DNA from: Hyphomicrobium_A sp965243865
GTDB lineage: Bacteria > Pseudomonadota > Alphaproteobacteria > Rhizobiales > Hyphomicrobiaceae
Direction of reading: 5' to 3'
NCBI RefSeq assembly: GCF_965243865.1
Contig: NZ_OZ251603.1
Location: 2,914,001 to 2,978,000 of the forward strand
DNA: 64,000 nucleotides
Part shown: positions 8,788 to 17,227 of the stretch, one piece after another
How the letters are laid out: the number at the start of each line of letters is the position of its first letter
How positions within the stretch are numbered: the stretch's first letter is position 1
Made by a program: the position numbers and the translations under genes
The notes under the pieces: generated by a model
The model's database searches: none
Seen by the model: only the letters and a program-made list of their open reading frames with translations
Told to the model about the DNA's origin: nothing

Positions 8788-9720
8788 ATGGCACAGCCCG
8801 CCGCCGCCACGCGCAAAAACCTCGAAGGTTTGTTCGCGGGCCCCCAGGACCTCGTCGAACGCCTGCCGATGCTGCGCACCATCCTGCAGAAGGTGGCGAG
8901 CGGTTGGGCCGATCAGTTCACTCATGTCGTAACAAAGGCCCCTGAGGTCGTTCTGGTCGGCGTCGAAGGCGGCCCCGCTGATGCGATGATCGCCGGCACC
9001 GCCAACCAGGCCGTCGCCTGCGTCCTCGAAGCGCCAAAATGGAATGCGCGTCTCATCATCTGCGCCGACTACGAGTTCGTTTTCACTGTTGTTGAATTGC
9101 TCCTCGGCGGCGACGGCTCCGAGCCCGCGCCCATGCCCGACCGCCCGCTCACCAGAACCGAGCTGGGCTTGGCGCAGCTCGCTTTCACGCAGTTCGCCCA
9201 CGCGCTGGAACAGGCATTCTCGGTCGTCGCTCCCACCAATTTCCTCGTCGGCGAAGCAGCTCCGCGTGTCAGTTTCGAGGTTCTGGGGCGACTGACCGTG
9301 CCCCTCGTCGCCGCCAAATATCACCTGTTCGCCGTTGGGCTCGGCGGCGGCGTCACGCTGCTGCTGTCGCAGTCCGTGTTGAGCCCGATGCGCAACGAGC
9401 TGTCCCGCACCGCCGGGCCGGAATCTGTGCGCCCCGATCCCGCGTGGAGTCAGAAAATCCAGAGCGAGGTCTCGCGGGCGAGTGTTGAGCTCGTCGCCGT
9501 GCTGGACGAGCAGGAGCTGTCGTTGGCCGATGTTGCTCGCTTCTCGGTGGGCCAGGTACTGCCGCTGGGCACCTCGCCCGAAGGCGTGCTCCGCGTCGAA
9601 TGCAACGGCGAGGCGCTGCTCAATTGCGAGATCGGCAAGTCCAATGGTGCGTATGCGCTGCGCGTTCGCGACTTTATCGATCAGCATCAAGAGTTCATGG
9701 ATGACATTCTCGCCGGCTGA
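8788..9720 (+). CDS. fliM: FliM, flagellar switch protein
   Basis: FliM sits in the C-ring between FliG and FliN and sets rotation direction or speed. The 310-residue product has a divergent middle domain and a C-terminal SpoA-like domain (SVELVAVLDEQELSLADVARFSVGQVLPL). The N terminus (MAQPAAATRKNLEGLF) lacks the LSQxEIDxLL CheY-binding motif of enteric FliM. Position between motA and fliN supports the call. It starts three bases after the motA stop. Confidence 0.9.
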   Translation: MAQPAAATRKNLEGLFAGPQDLVERLPMLRTILQKVASGWADQFTHVVTKAPEVVLVGVEGGPADAMIAGTANQAVACVLEAPKWNARLIICADYEFVFTVVELLLGGDGSEPAPMPDRPLTRTELGLAQLAFTQFAHALEQAFSVVAPTNFLVGEAAPRVSFEVLGRLTVPLVAAKYHLFAVGLGGGVTLLLSQSVLSPMRNELSRTAGPESVRPDPAWSQKIQSEVSRASVELVAVLDEQELSLADVARFSVGQVLPLGTSPEGVLRVECNGEALLNCEIGKSNGAYALRVRDFIDQHQEFMDDILAG

Positions 9721-9758
9721 GGCCCAGCCGTGAACGAGACCCCGATCAAGGAAAGCGC

Positions 9759-10136
9759 ATGTCGAATTTCGATCCTCTCAATCTGCAGTCCGAAGGCGAC
9801 CCTGCCGAGGCGGCCTACGGAAAGGCACCACCCGCCTATGCTGCCGCTCCTGCTGCAACATCCGCCGAGGGGCTGAGCCTCGATACCATCATGCGCATCC
9901 CTGTCACGGTGAAGATCGTGTTGGGATCGGCGTCGATGCCTGTCGCCGCGCTGATGAAGCTCGGTCGCGGTGCATTGATCCCGCTCGACCGCAAGCTCGG
10001 AGAGCCGGTTGACGTCATCGTCAATGGGCGCGTCGTGGCGCGTGGCGAGGTGGTGGTTATGGACGATGACCCTTCGCGCCTGGGAATTTCGCTGACCGAG
10101 GTGGTCGGTCCGCCCGGCACCGAGACCATCGCTTAA
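9759..10136 (+). CDS. fliN: FliN, flagellar switch protein
   Basis: FliN forms the lower part of the C-ring and helps dock the export ATPase complex. This 125-residue protein has an Ala/Pro-rich N-terminal tail of about 40 residues, then one SpoA domain. That domain runs from IPVTVKIVLGSASMPVAALMKLGRGALIPLD to the glycine-rich end. It lies between fliM and fliG, with AAGG upstream of the ATG. Confidence 0.95.
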   Translation: MSNFDPLNLQSEGDPAEAAYGKAPPAYAAAPAATSAEGLSLDTIMRIPVTVKIVLGSASMPVAALMKLGRGALIPLDRKLGEPVDVIVNGRVVARGEVVVMDDDPSRLGISLTEVVGPPGTETIA

Positions 10137-10145
10137 CAACGCACA

Positions 10146-11174
10146 ATGACCGCTTATTCCCAGCATCGCAGCAGTTCCAAGCGCAACGCGCTTTCCGGCC
10201 CTGAAAAGGTCGGCGTCCTGCTGCTTGCGCTCGGCAAGACGAAGGCCGCGCAACTGTTGCGTCGCCTCGATCCCGAAGAGCTGCGCTTGCTGACGCGTTC
10301 GAGTTCCCGTCTGCGTCCCGTAAGCTCGGACGAGGTGGAAGACCTCATAGAGGAATTCGCTCAGAGCTTTACCGGCGGCATGGGCTTTTCCGGTTCCGCC
10401 GATGAAGTGAAGAACTTGCTGGCGGATGTCATGTCGGCTGATGAGATCGCGCAGTACATGCGCGACCAGCCCAACGACACCCAGTCTGTGTGGGAGAAGC
10501 TCGTTCCGTTGCGCGACAATGTCTTGCAGTCGCTCATCATGAAAGAGCATCCCCAGACCATCGCCGTCATTCTTTCTCGCATTGATTCGAACGTCGGCGC
10601 GCGCCTTCTGCGCTCGCTCGAGCCCGAGTTCCGTCATTCGCTTCTGCGTCGCATGCTGGGCCTCAGCGGAGTGTCCGATAGCGCCATGACGGCCATCGAG
10701 AACGGCCTGCGCGACGATCTGCTGGCCACGATCGTCTCTTCCCCGAACCCCGAGACGCGCAGGACCATTGCCGGCATCTTGAACAAGCTCGATGGTTCAC
10801 AGGCCAATGAGATCCTGAAGAGCATCGCCGCGACGCGGCCCGAGGACGCCAACGAGCTCAAGAGCATGCTCTTCTCGTTCGCCGATATCGCAAATCTCAA
10901 GCCGCGCGCGCGCGGCCTCATTCTCGAGAAAGTCCCGACCGAGCAGGTCGTGCTCGCACTCAACGGCTCCGACCCAGACCTGCAGGAAGCCGTCCTGTCG
11001 ACGCTCACCTCGCGTGTCCGCCGCATGGTCGAAGCGGAGTTGGAAGCAGCGCCACCGGCCCGCCAGCGTGACATCGATGAGGCGCGACGGGGCATCGTAG
11101 CAGTCGTTTTGGGCCTCATGGCACGTGGCGAGATCACGTTAGAGGACCGCGACAACGACAACGAATTTGGTTGA
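10146..11174 (+). CDS. fliG: FliG, flagellar rotor/switch protein
   Basis: FliG is the rotor protein that meets the MotA stator. The 342-residue product shows the usual three helical domains. The EHPQTIA motif of the middle domain falls at about residues 134-140. The C-terminal torque helix carries alternating charges in a form such as ANLKPRARGLILEKVPTEQ. It lies nine bases after fliN and eight before flhB. Confidence 0.97.
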   Translation: MTAYSQHRSSSKRNALSGPEKVGVLLLALGKTKAAQLLRRLDPEELRLLTRSSSRLRPVSSDEVEDLIEEFAQSFTGGMGFSGSADEVKNLLADVMSADEIAQYMRDQPNDTQSVWEKLVPLRDNVLQSLIMKEHPQTIAVILSRIDSNVGARLLRSLEPEFRHSLLRRMLGLSGVSDSAMTAIENGLRDDLLATIVSSPNPETRRTIAGILNKLDGSQANEILKSIAATRPEDANELKSMLFSFADIANLKPRARGLILEKVPTEQVVLALNGSDPDLQEAVLSTLTSRVRRMVEAELEAAPPARQRDIDEARRGIVAVVLGLMARGEITLEDRDNDNEFG

Positions 11175-11182
11175 CGCGCTGA

Positions 11183-12277
11183 ATGGCCGATAACGATCAG
11201 GATAAGGAAAGTAAAACAGAGGAGGCGACGGAGAAGAAGCTCCGCGATTCCATCGAGAAGGGCAGTGTGCCGTTCTCCAAGGAGCTTCCGACATTCGCCT
11301 CACTGGTTGGTCTTCTGGTCATCACGAGCTTCTTCATCGTCGGCAGCGCGCTTGAACTTGCCTCATCGCTCAAGAGCTTCATTGACGATCCGGGCCGTTG
11401 GCCACTGGAGAACACCGCCGATGTTGTCCAGGTGCTCGGCGCGCTGAACCTTGACGCTGCCCGCGTGCTCGCACCCGCAGTCCTGGTGCTCGCCATTGCC
11501 GGCCTCGCAAGCTCGCTGTTCCAAAACTCGCCCAATATCGTTTTCGAGCGCATCCAGCCGCAGCTTTCCCGGTTGTCGATCAAGGCGGGTTGGAAGCGGC
11601 TTTTCGGTGTCCAGGGCTGGGTCGAGTTCGCCAAGGGCGTATTCAAGCTGGCCGCGCTTTCTGTCCTTGCGTATCTAATCGTTCGCGCCGCCCGGTATGA
11701 CGTTTTTAATGCGATGTTCATGTCTCCCTACGCGCTGCCCGAGCTGCTCAAGAGCATGACGGTTCGCCTGTTTTTGTCTGTCGTGGCCGCGCTCGTCGTG
11801 CTCGTTGTGGCCGATCTCGTCTGGTCACGCGTGTTCTGGCGCCGCGAGCTGCGCATGACCAAACAGGAGGTCAAGGACGAGCATAAGCAATCCGACGGCG
11901 ACCCGATCATCAAGGCGCGTCTGCGCTCGTTGGCCCGCGACCGCGCCCGCAAACGCATGATTGCCCGCGTTCCACGCGCAACCGTCGTCATCGCCAACCC
12001 GACTCACTATGCCATCGCGCTGCGCTACGTCCGCACCGAGAGCCACGCACCGCTCGTGGTCGCCAAGGGACTAGACCTCGTCGCCCTGAAAATTCGCGCC
12101 GAAGCCGAACGCCATGGCATTCCGGTCGTCGAAGACAAGCTTCTCGCAAGGTCGCTGTACGATAAAGTCGAGGTCGATCAGCTCATCCCGCCGGAATTCT
12201 ACAGGGCTGTTGCAAACGTGATCCTATACATCATGTCCCGTGGCCGGCCTGCGCAGACAGGCGCTCCTATTCGATGA
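11183..12277 (+). CDS. flhB: FlhB, flagellar export switch protein
   Basis: FlhB controls the change from rod/hook to filament export. Residues 30-215 hold four membrane helices. The cytoplasmic domain carries the self-cleavage site NPTH at about residues 272-275, which is essential for substrate-specificity switching. At 364 residues it has normal length, and a charged Lys/Glu-rich N-terminal tail precedes the first helix. The stop overlaps the next ATG. Confidence 0.97.
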   Translation: MADNDQDKESKTEEATEKKLRDSIEKGSVPFSKELPTFASLVGLLVITSFFIVGSALELASSLKSFIDDPGRWPLENTADVVQVLGALNLDAARVLAPAVLVLAIAGLASSLFQNSPNIVFERIQPQLSRLSIKAGWKRLFGVQGWVEFAKGVFKLAALSVLAYLIVRAARYDVFNAMFMSPYALPELLKSMTVRLFLSVVAALVVLVVADLVWSRVFWRRELRMTKQEVKDEHKQSDGDPIIKARLRSLARDRARKRMIARVPRATVVIANPTHYAIALRYVRTESHAPLVVAKGLDLVALKIRAEAERHGIPVVEDKLLARSLYDKVEVDQLIPPEFYRAVANVILYIMSRGRPAQTGAPIR

Positions 12278-12762
12278 TGAAGCAGACCAATAGATTTACC
12301 TACGAGCGCGAGCGTGCTCTGGGGCATGGCATCCGCGAGTTGGCCTCGGACCTGCGCCTCGTCGAGCCGGCCGACTACATAAACTTCGTGCGCACCGAGC
12401 GCTTCGCCAACATCGCCAATCTGATTGCGTCCTCGGCGGAGCTGTTCTTCAAGCCCGGGACCATTTCATTTGGCTACTCGGGCGATGTCGATGTCGGCTG
12501 GGACCATCCGCCGACGGTCGCGCTCGATATGGAATTCCGCCACATGTGCGTCAACGTTTATTTCCGCCTTGTGCTCGAAGCGCAACGCGCTGGCGTCGAG
12601 ATCACCTATGTCGCGTTCGAAGGGGCGTCCGATGAGCCCGATGAGAACACGCGGCGCCTTGTTGAAGCCATTGCCGACGCCCGCCTGATGCCCGTCCCCG
12701 CCATCGACGATGCCGCCCGGCCGGCCGATGGTCAGGCAGCGACAAGCCTGGGACAAGCTTAA
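12274..12762 (+). CDS. Conserved-looking protein of unknown function coupled to flhB
   Basis: This 162-residue soluble protein has no signal peptide and no motif I recognise. It starts with two ATGs (12274 and 12277), the first overlapping the flhB stop. The sequence is balanced and globular, with segments such as FVRTERFANIANLIASSAELFF and VALDMEFRHMCVNVYFRLVLEA, and a disordered Ala/Asp-rich tail. Its place between flhB and the rod genes suggests a flagellar role, possibly regulatory. No function is assigned. Confidence 0.7.
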   Translation: MMKQTNRFTYERERALGHGIRELASDLRLVEPADYINFVRTERFANIANLIASSAELFFKPGTISFGYSGDVDVGWDHPPTVALDMEFRHMCVNVYFRLVLEAQRAGVEITYVAFEGASDEPDENTRRLVEAIADARLMPVPAIDDAARPADGQAATSLGQA

Positions 12763-12773
12763 GCCTTTATTTA

Positions 12774-12797
12774 GCTATGCGAACATCAACGCATAGC
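12774..12797 (+). promoter_or_regulatory. Inverted repeat just upstream of flgB
   Basis: GCTATGCG (12774-12781) and CGCATAGC (12790-12797) form a perfect 8-base inverted repeat around an 8-base spacer. It ends seven bases before the flgB ATG. As RNA it would be a hairpin over or beside the ribosome-binding site; as DNA it could be an operator. No strong Shine-Dalgarno sequence is visible between it and the start. Confidence 0.4.
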
Positions 12798-12804
12798 AAT
12801 CGGC

Positions 12805-13185
12805 ATGAGCTCTCTTTTCCTATTCGACATCGCCTCGCAGCGGAGCCAGTGGTTGTCTCTCCGTCAGGAGACCATCACCAGCAACATCTCCCATGCCAAC
12901 ACGCCGGGTTACGCCGCGCGTGATGTGCAACCTTTCGAGGCCGTGCTCCAGTCCGAACAGCTATCCATGGCGACCAGCGATCCCGCGCATCTGGGAGAGC
13001 CGATCGCCACCGGTTCGGCCGCCCCGCAGACTGACGATGACAACTGGGCCACTTACGATTCCGGCAACTCCGTCAGCCTCGAGAAGGAGCTGGTCAAGGC
13101 CGGCGAGGTCAACAGTGCCTTTGCGTTGAATAACGGCGTGGTGAAAGCGTTCCACCGCATGCTGCTAACCAGCACTAAGGGCTAA
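12805..13185 (+). CDS. flgB: FlgB, proximal rod protein
   Basis: FlgB is the rod subunit closest to the MS-ring. The 126-residue product has the rod N-terminal motif (NISHANTPGYAARD) after a helical start and ends with the helix that packs in the rod (AFHRMLLTSTKG). It opens the flgB-flgC-fliE-flgG series, which encodes most of the rod in assembly order. Confidence 0.95.
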   Translation: MSSLFLFDIASQRSQWLSLRQETITSNISHANTPGYAARDVQPFEAVLQSEQLSMATSDPAHLGEPIATGSAAPQTDDDNWATYDSGNSVSLEKELVKAGEVNSAFALNNGVVKAFHRMLLTSTKG

Positions 13186-13187
13186 CC

Positions 13188-13607
13188 GTGGTCGATCCGC
13201 TCAACGCTTCTCAGAAGATTGCCGCCGCTGGACTCGACGTCCAGTCACACCGCATGCGCGTCATCGCCGAGAACATGGCGAACTCGCAATCGACGGCCAA
13301 CACGCCTGGCGGCGACCCTTACGCGCGCAAAACGATCGTCTTCTCCAACGACTTCGACGAGATGCTCGGCACCAACGTCATCGGCGTCGAGCAGATCGGC
13401 ACCGATCCGACCCCCTTCCGCATCGAGCGCAACCCCGGTCACCCTGCCGCCGACGCCGACGGCAACGTGAAATACCCGAACGTCAACATGCTCGTCGAGA
13501 TGGCCGACATGCGTGAGGCCAACCGCTCGTACGAAGCCAATCTTCAGATGATGAAACAGTCGCGCGCCATGGTGTTGTCGACCGTAGACCTGTTGAGGGG
13601 CAGCTGA
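13188..13607 (+). CDS. flgC: FlgC, proximal rod protein
   Basis: A 139-residue rod subunit. The N-terminal signature reads NMANSQSTANTPGGDPYARK, and the C-terminal helix contains EMADMREANRSYEANLQMM, both standard for FlgC. The start is a GTG three bases after flgB. Its TGA shares a base with the fliE ATG. Confidence 0.95.
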   Translation: MVDPLNASQKIAAAGLDVQSHRMRVIAENMANSQSTANTPGGDPYARKTIVFSNDFDEMLGTNVIGVEQIGTDPTPFRIERNPGHPAADADGNVKYPNVNMLVEMADMREANRSYEANLQMMKQSRAMVLSTVDLLRGS

Positions 13608-13927
13608 TGATCGATCAGATCCTCCCCGCTCTCGGTGTCGGTCAAAGCTCGCCCGTGCAGGGCGACGCGACCATGCGATCGGCCAGCGCCGCCGCCGTCA
13701 CCGAGCCCGGCACCGATTTCGGCAGCATGCTCGCGCGTATGGCTGGTGACACTGTCGACAGCCTGAAGCAGGCAGAAGCAGTTTCCGTTGCCGGCATCAA
13801 GGACAAGGCGACGGTTCAGCAGGTCGTTGAAACGTTGATGGCCGCCGAGCAGTCGCTACAGACGGCGATCGCGGTGCGCGACAAGGTTGTCTCCGCGTAC
13901 ATGGAAGTCAGCCGGATGGCAATCTAA
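13607..13927 (+). CDS. fliE: FliE, MS-ring/rod adaptor protein
   Basis: FliE joins the MS-ring FliF to the rod and is the first protein exported. The 106-residue product has a flexible N-terminal part and a C-terminal helical pair (VVETLMAAEQSLQTAIAVRD, then a VSAYMEVSRMAI end) that is diagnostic. It is coupled to flgC by a one-base overlap. Confidence 0.93.
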   Translation: MIDQILPALGVGQSSPVQGDATMRSASAAAVTEPGTDFGSMLARMAGDTVDSLKQAEAVSVAGIKDKATVQQVVETLMAAEQSLQTAIAVRDKVVSAYMEVSRMAI

Positions 13928-13939
13928 GGAGCAGGTCCA

Positions 13940-14722
13940 ATGAGAGCACTGGCCATCGCAGCGACTGGCATGAACGCGCAGCAGCTGAACGTCGAGGTGA
14001 TCGCGAACAACATCGCGAACATCAACACGACATCGTTCAAGCGCGCCCGCGCAGAATTCACCGATCTGCTCTATCAGACCGAGCGTCCCGCCGGCACGCC
14101 AAACCGCGGCAACCAGACGCCGATCCCGGAAGGCGCTCAGCTCGGCCTCGGTGTGCGCACCGCTGCCATCCGCAACCTGCACATTCAAGGCGCGCTGACC
14201 AGCACCGGCAACAGCTTGGACATGGCCATCAACGGTCGCGGTTGGTTCCAGATCGAAGGCGCCAACGGCGATACGTTCTACACGCGCGCCGGCGCCTTCA
14301 ACAAGAACGCCGATGGTCAGCTCGTTACCATGGACGGCAACATCGTACAGCCGCAGATCACCATCCCGACCGACACCACCGAGGTGATCATCAACGAGAC
14401 GGGCGAGGTGTTCGCGCGCATCAGCAATCAGACGGATCTGCAGTCGTTGGGTCAGCTCACATTGGCCAACTTTGCCAATGACGCCGGTCTCGAGGCGTTG
14501 GGCAGCAATCTCTATCGCGAAACCCCGGCATCGGGCACGCCGACCGTCGGCATCCCCGGCGATCCGAGTTTCGGCACGGTGCAACAGGGCTATCTCGAGC
14601 TCTCGAACGTCGACCCGGTCAAGGAAATCACCGAGCTGATCACGGCGCAGCGCTCCTACGAGATGAACTCCAAAGTCATTCAGGCCGTCGACGAGATGTA
14701 CAGCACGATATCGAGGGGATAG
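13940..14722 (+). CDS. flgG: FlgG, distal rod protein
   Basis: FlgG forms the distal rod. The 260-residue length is typical. The N terminus has IANNIANINTTSFKRARAEF, in which the insert after the NT motif is characteristic of FlgG. The C terminus ends in VDPVKEITELITAQRSYEMN followed by the closing helix. AAGGAG lies upstream of the ATG. Confidence 0.97.
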   Translation: MRALAIAATGMNAQQLNVEVIANNIANINTTSFKRARAEFTDLLYQTERPAGTPNRGNQTPIPEGAQLGLGVRTAAIRNLHIQGALTSTGNSLDMAINGRGWFQIEGANGDTFYTRAGAFNKNADGQLVTMDGNIVQPQITIPTDTTEVIINETGEVFARISNQTDLQSLGQLTLANFANDAGLEALGSNLYRETPASGTPTVGIPGDPSFGTVQQGYLELSNVDPVKEITELITAQRSYEMNSKVIQAVDEMYSTISRG

Positions 14723-14724
14723 CC

Positions 14725-15204
14725 ATGATCCTGTCCTGGTTCAAATCTCGTTTGACGCAATGGGCTCTCGTGCTGGTCGCTATCGTCGGCAGTGCGAGCC
14801 CGCTTGCCGCTGGCCAGCTGCAACTGCCGGTTCCGCGCGTCACGATTTATCCTGGACAGGTGATCGAGCAGGCAATGCTCGTCGACCGCGCGTTCCGTAC
14901 CAACGGAGATGCATCCTCCACCCAGTTGCCGTCGCGCGATGGGCTCGTCGGCAAGGTTGCCAAGCAAACGCTGCTGCCCGGTCAGCCCATCTACAACGAC
15001 TCTATCCGCGCCCCGCACTCGGTCACGCAGGGACAGGCCGCCTCCGTCATCTTCCAGAGCGGAGCGCTCACCATTACGGCGAGCGGCATCGCCCTGCAGT
15101 CGGGCGGGCTCGGCGACACCGTATCGGTGCGCAACACCGATAGCGGCCGCATTATCAAAGGCACCATCGGCGCCGATGGTGCGGTTCATGTGAGTGATCA
15201 ATGA
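14725..15204 (+). CDS. flgA: FlgA, P-ring assembly chaperone
   Basis: FlgA is a periplasmic chaperone needed for P-ring formation by FlgI. The 159-residue product has a signal peptide over about the first 30 residues and a SAF-type domain with the final beta segment (GLGDTVSVRNTDSGRIIKG) typical of FlgA. Its stop overlaps the flgI start, placing chaperone and client in one coupled pair. Confidence 0.93.
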   Translation: MILSWFKSRLTQWALVLVAIVGSASPLAAGQLQLPVPRVTIYPGQVIEQAMLVDRAFRTNGDASSTQLPSRDGLVGKVAKQTLLPGQPIYNDSIRAPHSVTQGQAASVIFQSGALTITASGIALQSGGLGDTVSVRNTDSGRIIKGTIGADGAVHVSDQ

Positions 15205-16373
15205 AGCGCGCCATCGCCCTCATCGCCATCCTTCTTGTCTGCATGGTTGGAGCGCCGAGCGCATCGCGCAGCGGCGACATCGGCCGTTTCGACGGCGACA
15301 TGGGACCCTCTGCTTTTCCGAACTTCGGCTCTCCCACCCGGATCAAGAACATCGTGTCGGTGCAGGGCGTGCGCCCGAACCAGCTCGTCGGCTATGGTCT
15401 CGTCATCGGTTTGAACGGCACCGGCGACAGTCTTCGCAACTCGCCCTTCACCGAGCAGTCGCTGCAGTCGATGCTCGATCGCATGGGCGTCAATGTCCGC
15501 AAGCTAAACACCCGCACACGCAACTCCGCCGCGGTCATCGTCACCGCCGAGCTACCAGCGTTTGCCCAGACCGGTGTCACCATTGACGTGACCGTGTCGT
15601 CACTCGGTGATTCAACCTCACTTCTCGGCGGTACACTTATCATGACGCCGCTCTACGGCGCCGACAATCTCGTCTACGGCGTCGCGCAGGGCCCTGTGAC
15701 CGTCTCCGGCTACCAAGTCACCGGTGCGGCCCAGACCGTCACACAGAACGTGCCCACATCCGGCCGCATTCCCAATGGCGCGCTTATCGAACGCGAAGCG
15801 CCCGGCCAGTTCATGGACGTCGAATTCATCGGCCTCGAGCTGCGCAACCCGGACTTCTCAACGGCAATTCGCATCGCCGATGCCGTCAACGCTTACGGTC
15901 TAGACCGCTTTGGCGTGCAGTTGGCGCGCGCCGCCGACTTGCGCAGCGTAGCCGTCAAGCGCCCGCCCGGCATCACGCCCACGCGTCTGATGGCGGAAAT
16001 CGGCGAGCTTATCGTTGAGCCGGACGTGCCGGCGCGCGTGGTCGTCGACGAACGCACCGGCACGATCGTCATCGGTCGCGACGTGCAGATATCGACGGTC
16101 GCCGTCAGTCACGGCAACCTGAACGTGACGGTAACGGAAACCCCGCAGGTCTCCCAGCCGCTGCCCTTCTCCGAAGGCCAGACCGTGGTCACGCCCGAGA
16201 CGGACATCTCCACCTATGAGCAGGGCGGCGCGCTACGCATCGTTCGCGGCACCAGCCTTCAGGTGCTTGTGCGGGGCCTCAATCGCATGGGCTTGAAGCC
16301 GCAAGGCATCATCGCCGTTCTGCAAGCGATCAAGACGTCCGGTGCCCTCCAGGCCGACCTCGTGGTGCAATAA
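15201..16373 (+). CDS. flgI: FlgI, flagellar P-ring protein
   Basis: FlgI forms the periplasmic P-ring around the rod. The 390-residue product has an N-terminal signal peptide and the family hallmark RIKNIVSVQGVRPNQLVGYG. A GTGDS turn follows, and the C-terminal half includes the FTEQSLQSMLDRMGV and LNRMGLKPQGIIAVLQ segments. It is coupled to flgA upstream and shares one base with motE downstream. Confidence 0.97.
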   Translation: MKRAIALIAILLVCMVGAPSASRSGDIGRFDGDMGPSAFPNFGSPTRIKNIVSVQGVRPNQLVGYGLVIGLNGTGDSLRNSPFTEQSLQSMLDRMGVNVRKLNTRTRNSAAVIVTAELPAFAQTGVTIDVTVSSLGDSTSLLGGTLIMTPLYGADNLVYGVAQGPVTVSGYQVTGAAQTVTQNVPTSGRIPNGALIEREAPGQFMDVEFIGLELRNPDFSTAIRIADAVNAYGLDRFGVQLARAADLRSVAVKRPPGITPTRLMAEIGELIVEPDVPARVVVDERTGTIVIGRDVQISTVAVSHGNLNVTVTETPQVSQPLPFSEGQTVVTPETDISTYEQGGALRIVRGTSLQVLVRGLNRMGLKPQGIIAVLQAIKTSGALQADLVVQ

Positions 16374-17227
16374 TGAGAATGGCCAGCGTCATCCCGCTCT
16401 TGCATGCGGCGGCGGCGCTGCTCGTCTGCGCGATGTGCGCCTCTGCGCCGGCGCTCGCTCAGCAGAGCTGGAGCCCAACGGTTGCGCCGATCACGAAGTC
16501 GGAGGCAATCCATCGTGCCATGGAGGCGATGCCCGTCCCGCGAACGCCGCCGCGCAGACCGGTGGCTGCCCCAGTCGCCTCGCCTCCCGTTCCCGAGCCC
16601 AAGCCCGACCGCGACAAAAGCAAGAAACTCGTGCTCATCCCTGTCGATGAAATTACGACCGGTGCGATCGGCAAAAGCAAAGAAAATGGCGTTCCATCGC
16701 CAGCCGATGCTGCCCGCTTGTTTTCCGAAGACGGCCAGCCGGCTTCCAGCGATCTGACGACCGGCGCGGTCGATGGCCAGGGCGCAGATATCGCGCGCGG
16801 CTATTGCGCCGGCATTGCCAATTCGGCAGCTGAAGCGCGCATCGCCCTGCAGAAGGCGAAGCTTGCGGAGATGGAGCAGCAGATCGGCCGCCGCATCGCG
16901 ACGCTGGAGGCCAAGAGCGCCGAATACAAGTCCTGGGTCGAGCGCCGCGACCAGTTCCTGAAGCGGGCAACGACCACGCTCGTGAAGATCTACACCCAGA
17001 TGGAACCGGACGCGGCCGCCGCGCAGCTCGTTTCCATGGACGAGGAAACCGCCGCTTCGCTCCTGGTGAAGCTGGACCCGCAAGCGGCGAGCGCCATTCT
17101 CAATGAGATGGCTCCCGAAAAGGCAGCCCGTCTCGCCGCCACGATCGCCGGTGCGGCGCGCGTGCCCGCGGCGAATGCGGCTGCGGCGCGTCCGCGTGCA
17201 CCCAACCCCGGTGAGGGCAGATCATGA
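16373..17227 (+). CDS. motE: MotE-like periplasmic chaperone for MotC
   Basis: In S. meliloti MotE is a periplasmic chaperone that stabilises MotC, and its gene lies between flgI and flgH, as here. This 284-residue protein has a signal peptide, a Pro-rich linker and a coiled coil (about residues 150-200). Its C-terminal helical domain is related to the MgtE N domain (QMEPDAAAAQLVSMDEETAA). ATG shares a base with the flgI stop. The motC partner is at 26167. Confidence 0.85.
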   Translation: MRMASVIPLLHAAAALLVCAMCASAPALAQQSWSPTVAPITKSEAIHRAMEAMPVPRTPPRRPVAAPVASPPVPEPKPDRDKSKKLVLIPVDEITTGAIGKSKENGVPSPADAARLFSEDGQPASSDLTTGAVDGQGADIARGYCAGIANSAAEARIALQKAKLAEMEQQIGRRIATLEAKSAEYKSWVERRDQFLKRATTTLVKIYTQMEPDAAAAQLVSMDEETAASLLVKLDPQAASAILNEMAPEKAARLAATIAGAARVPAANAAAARPRAPNPGEGRS

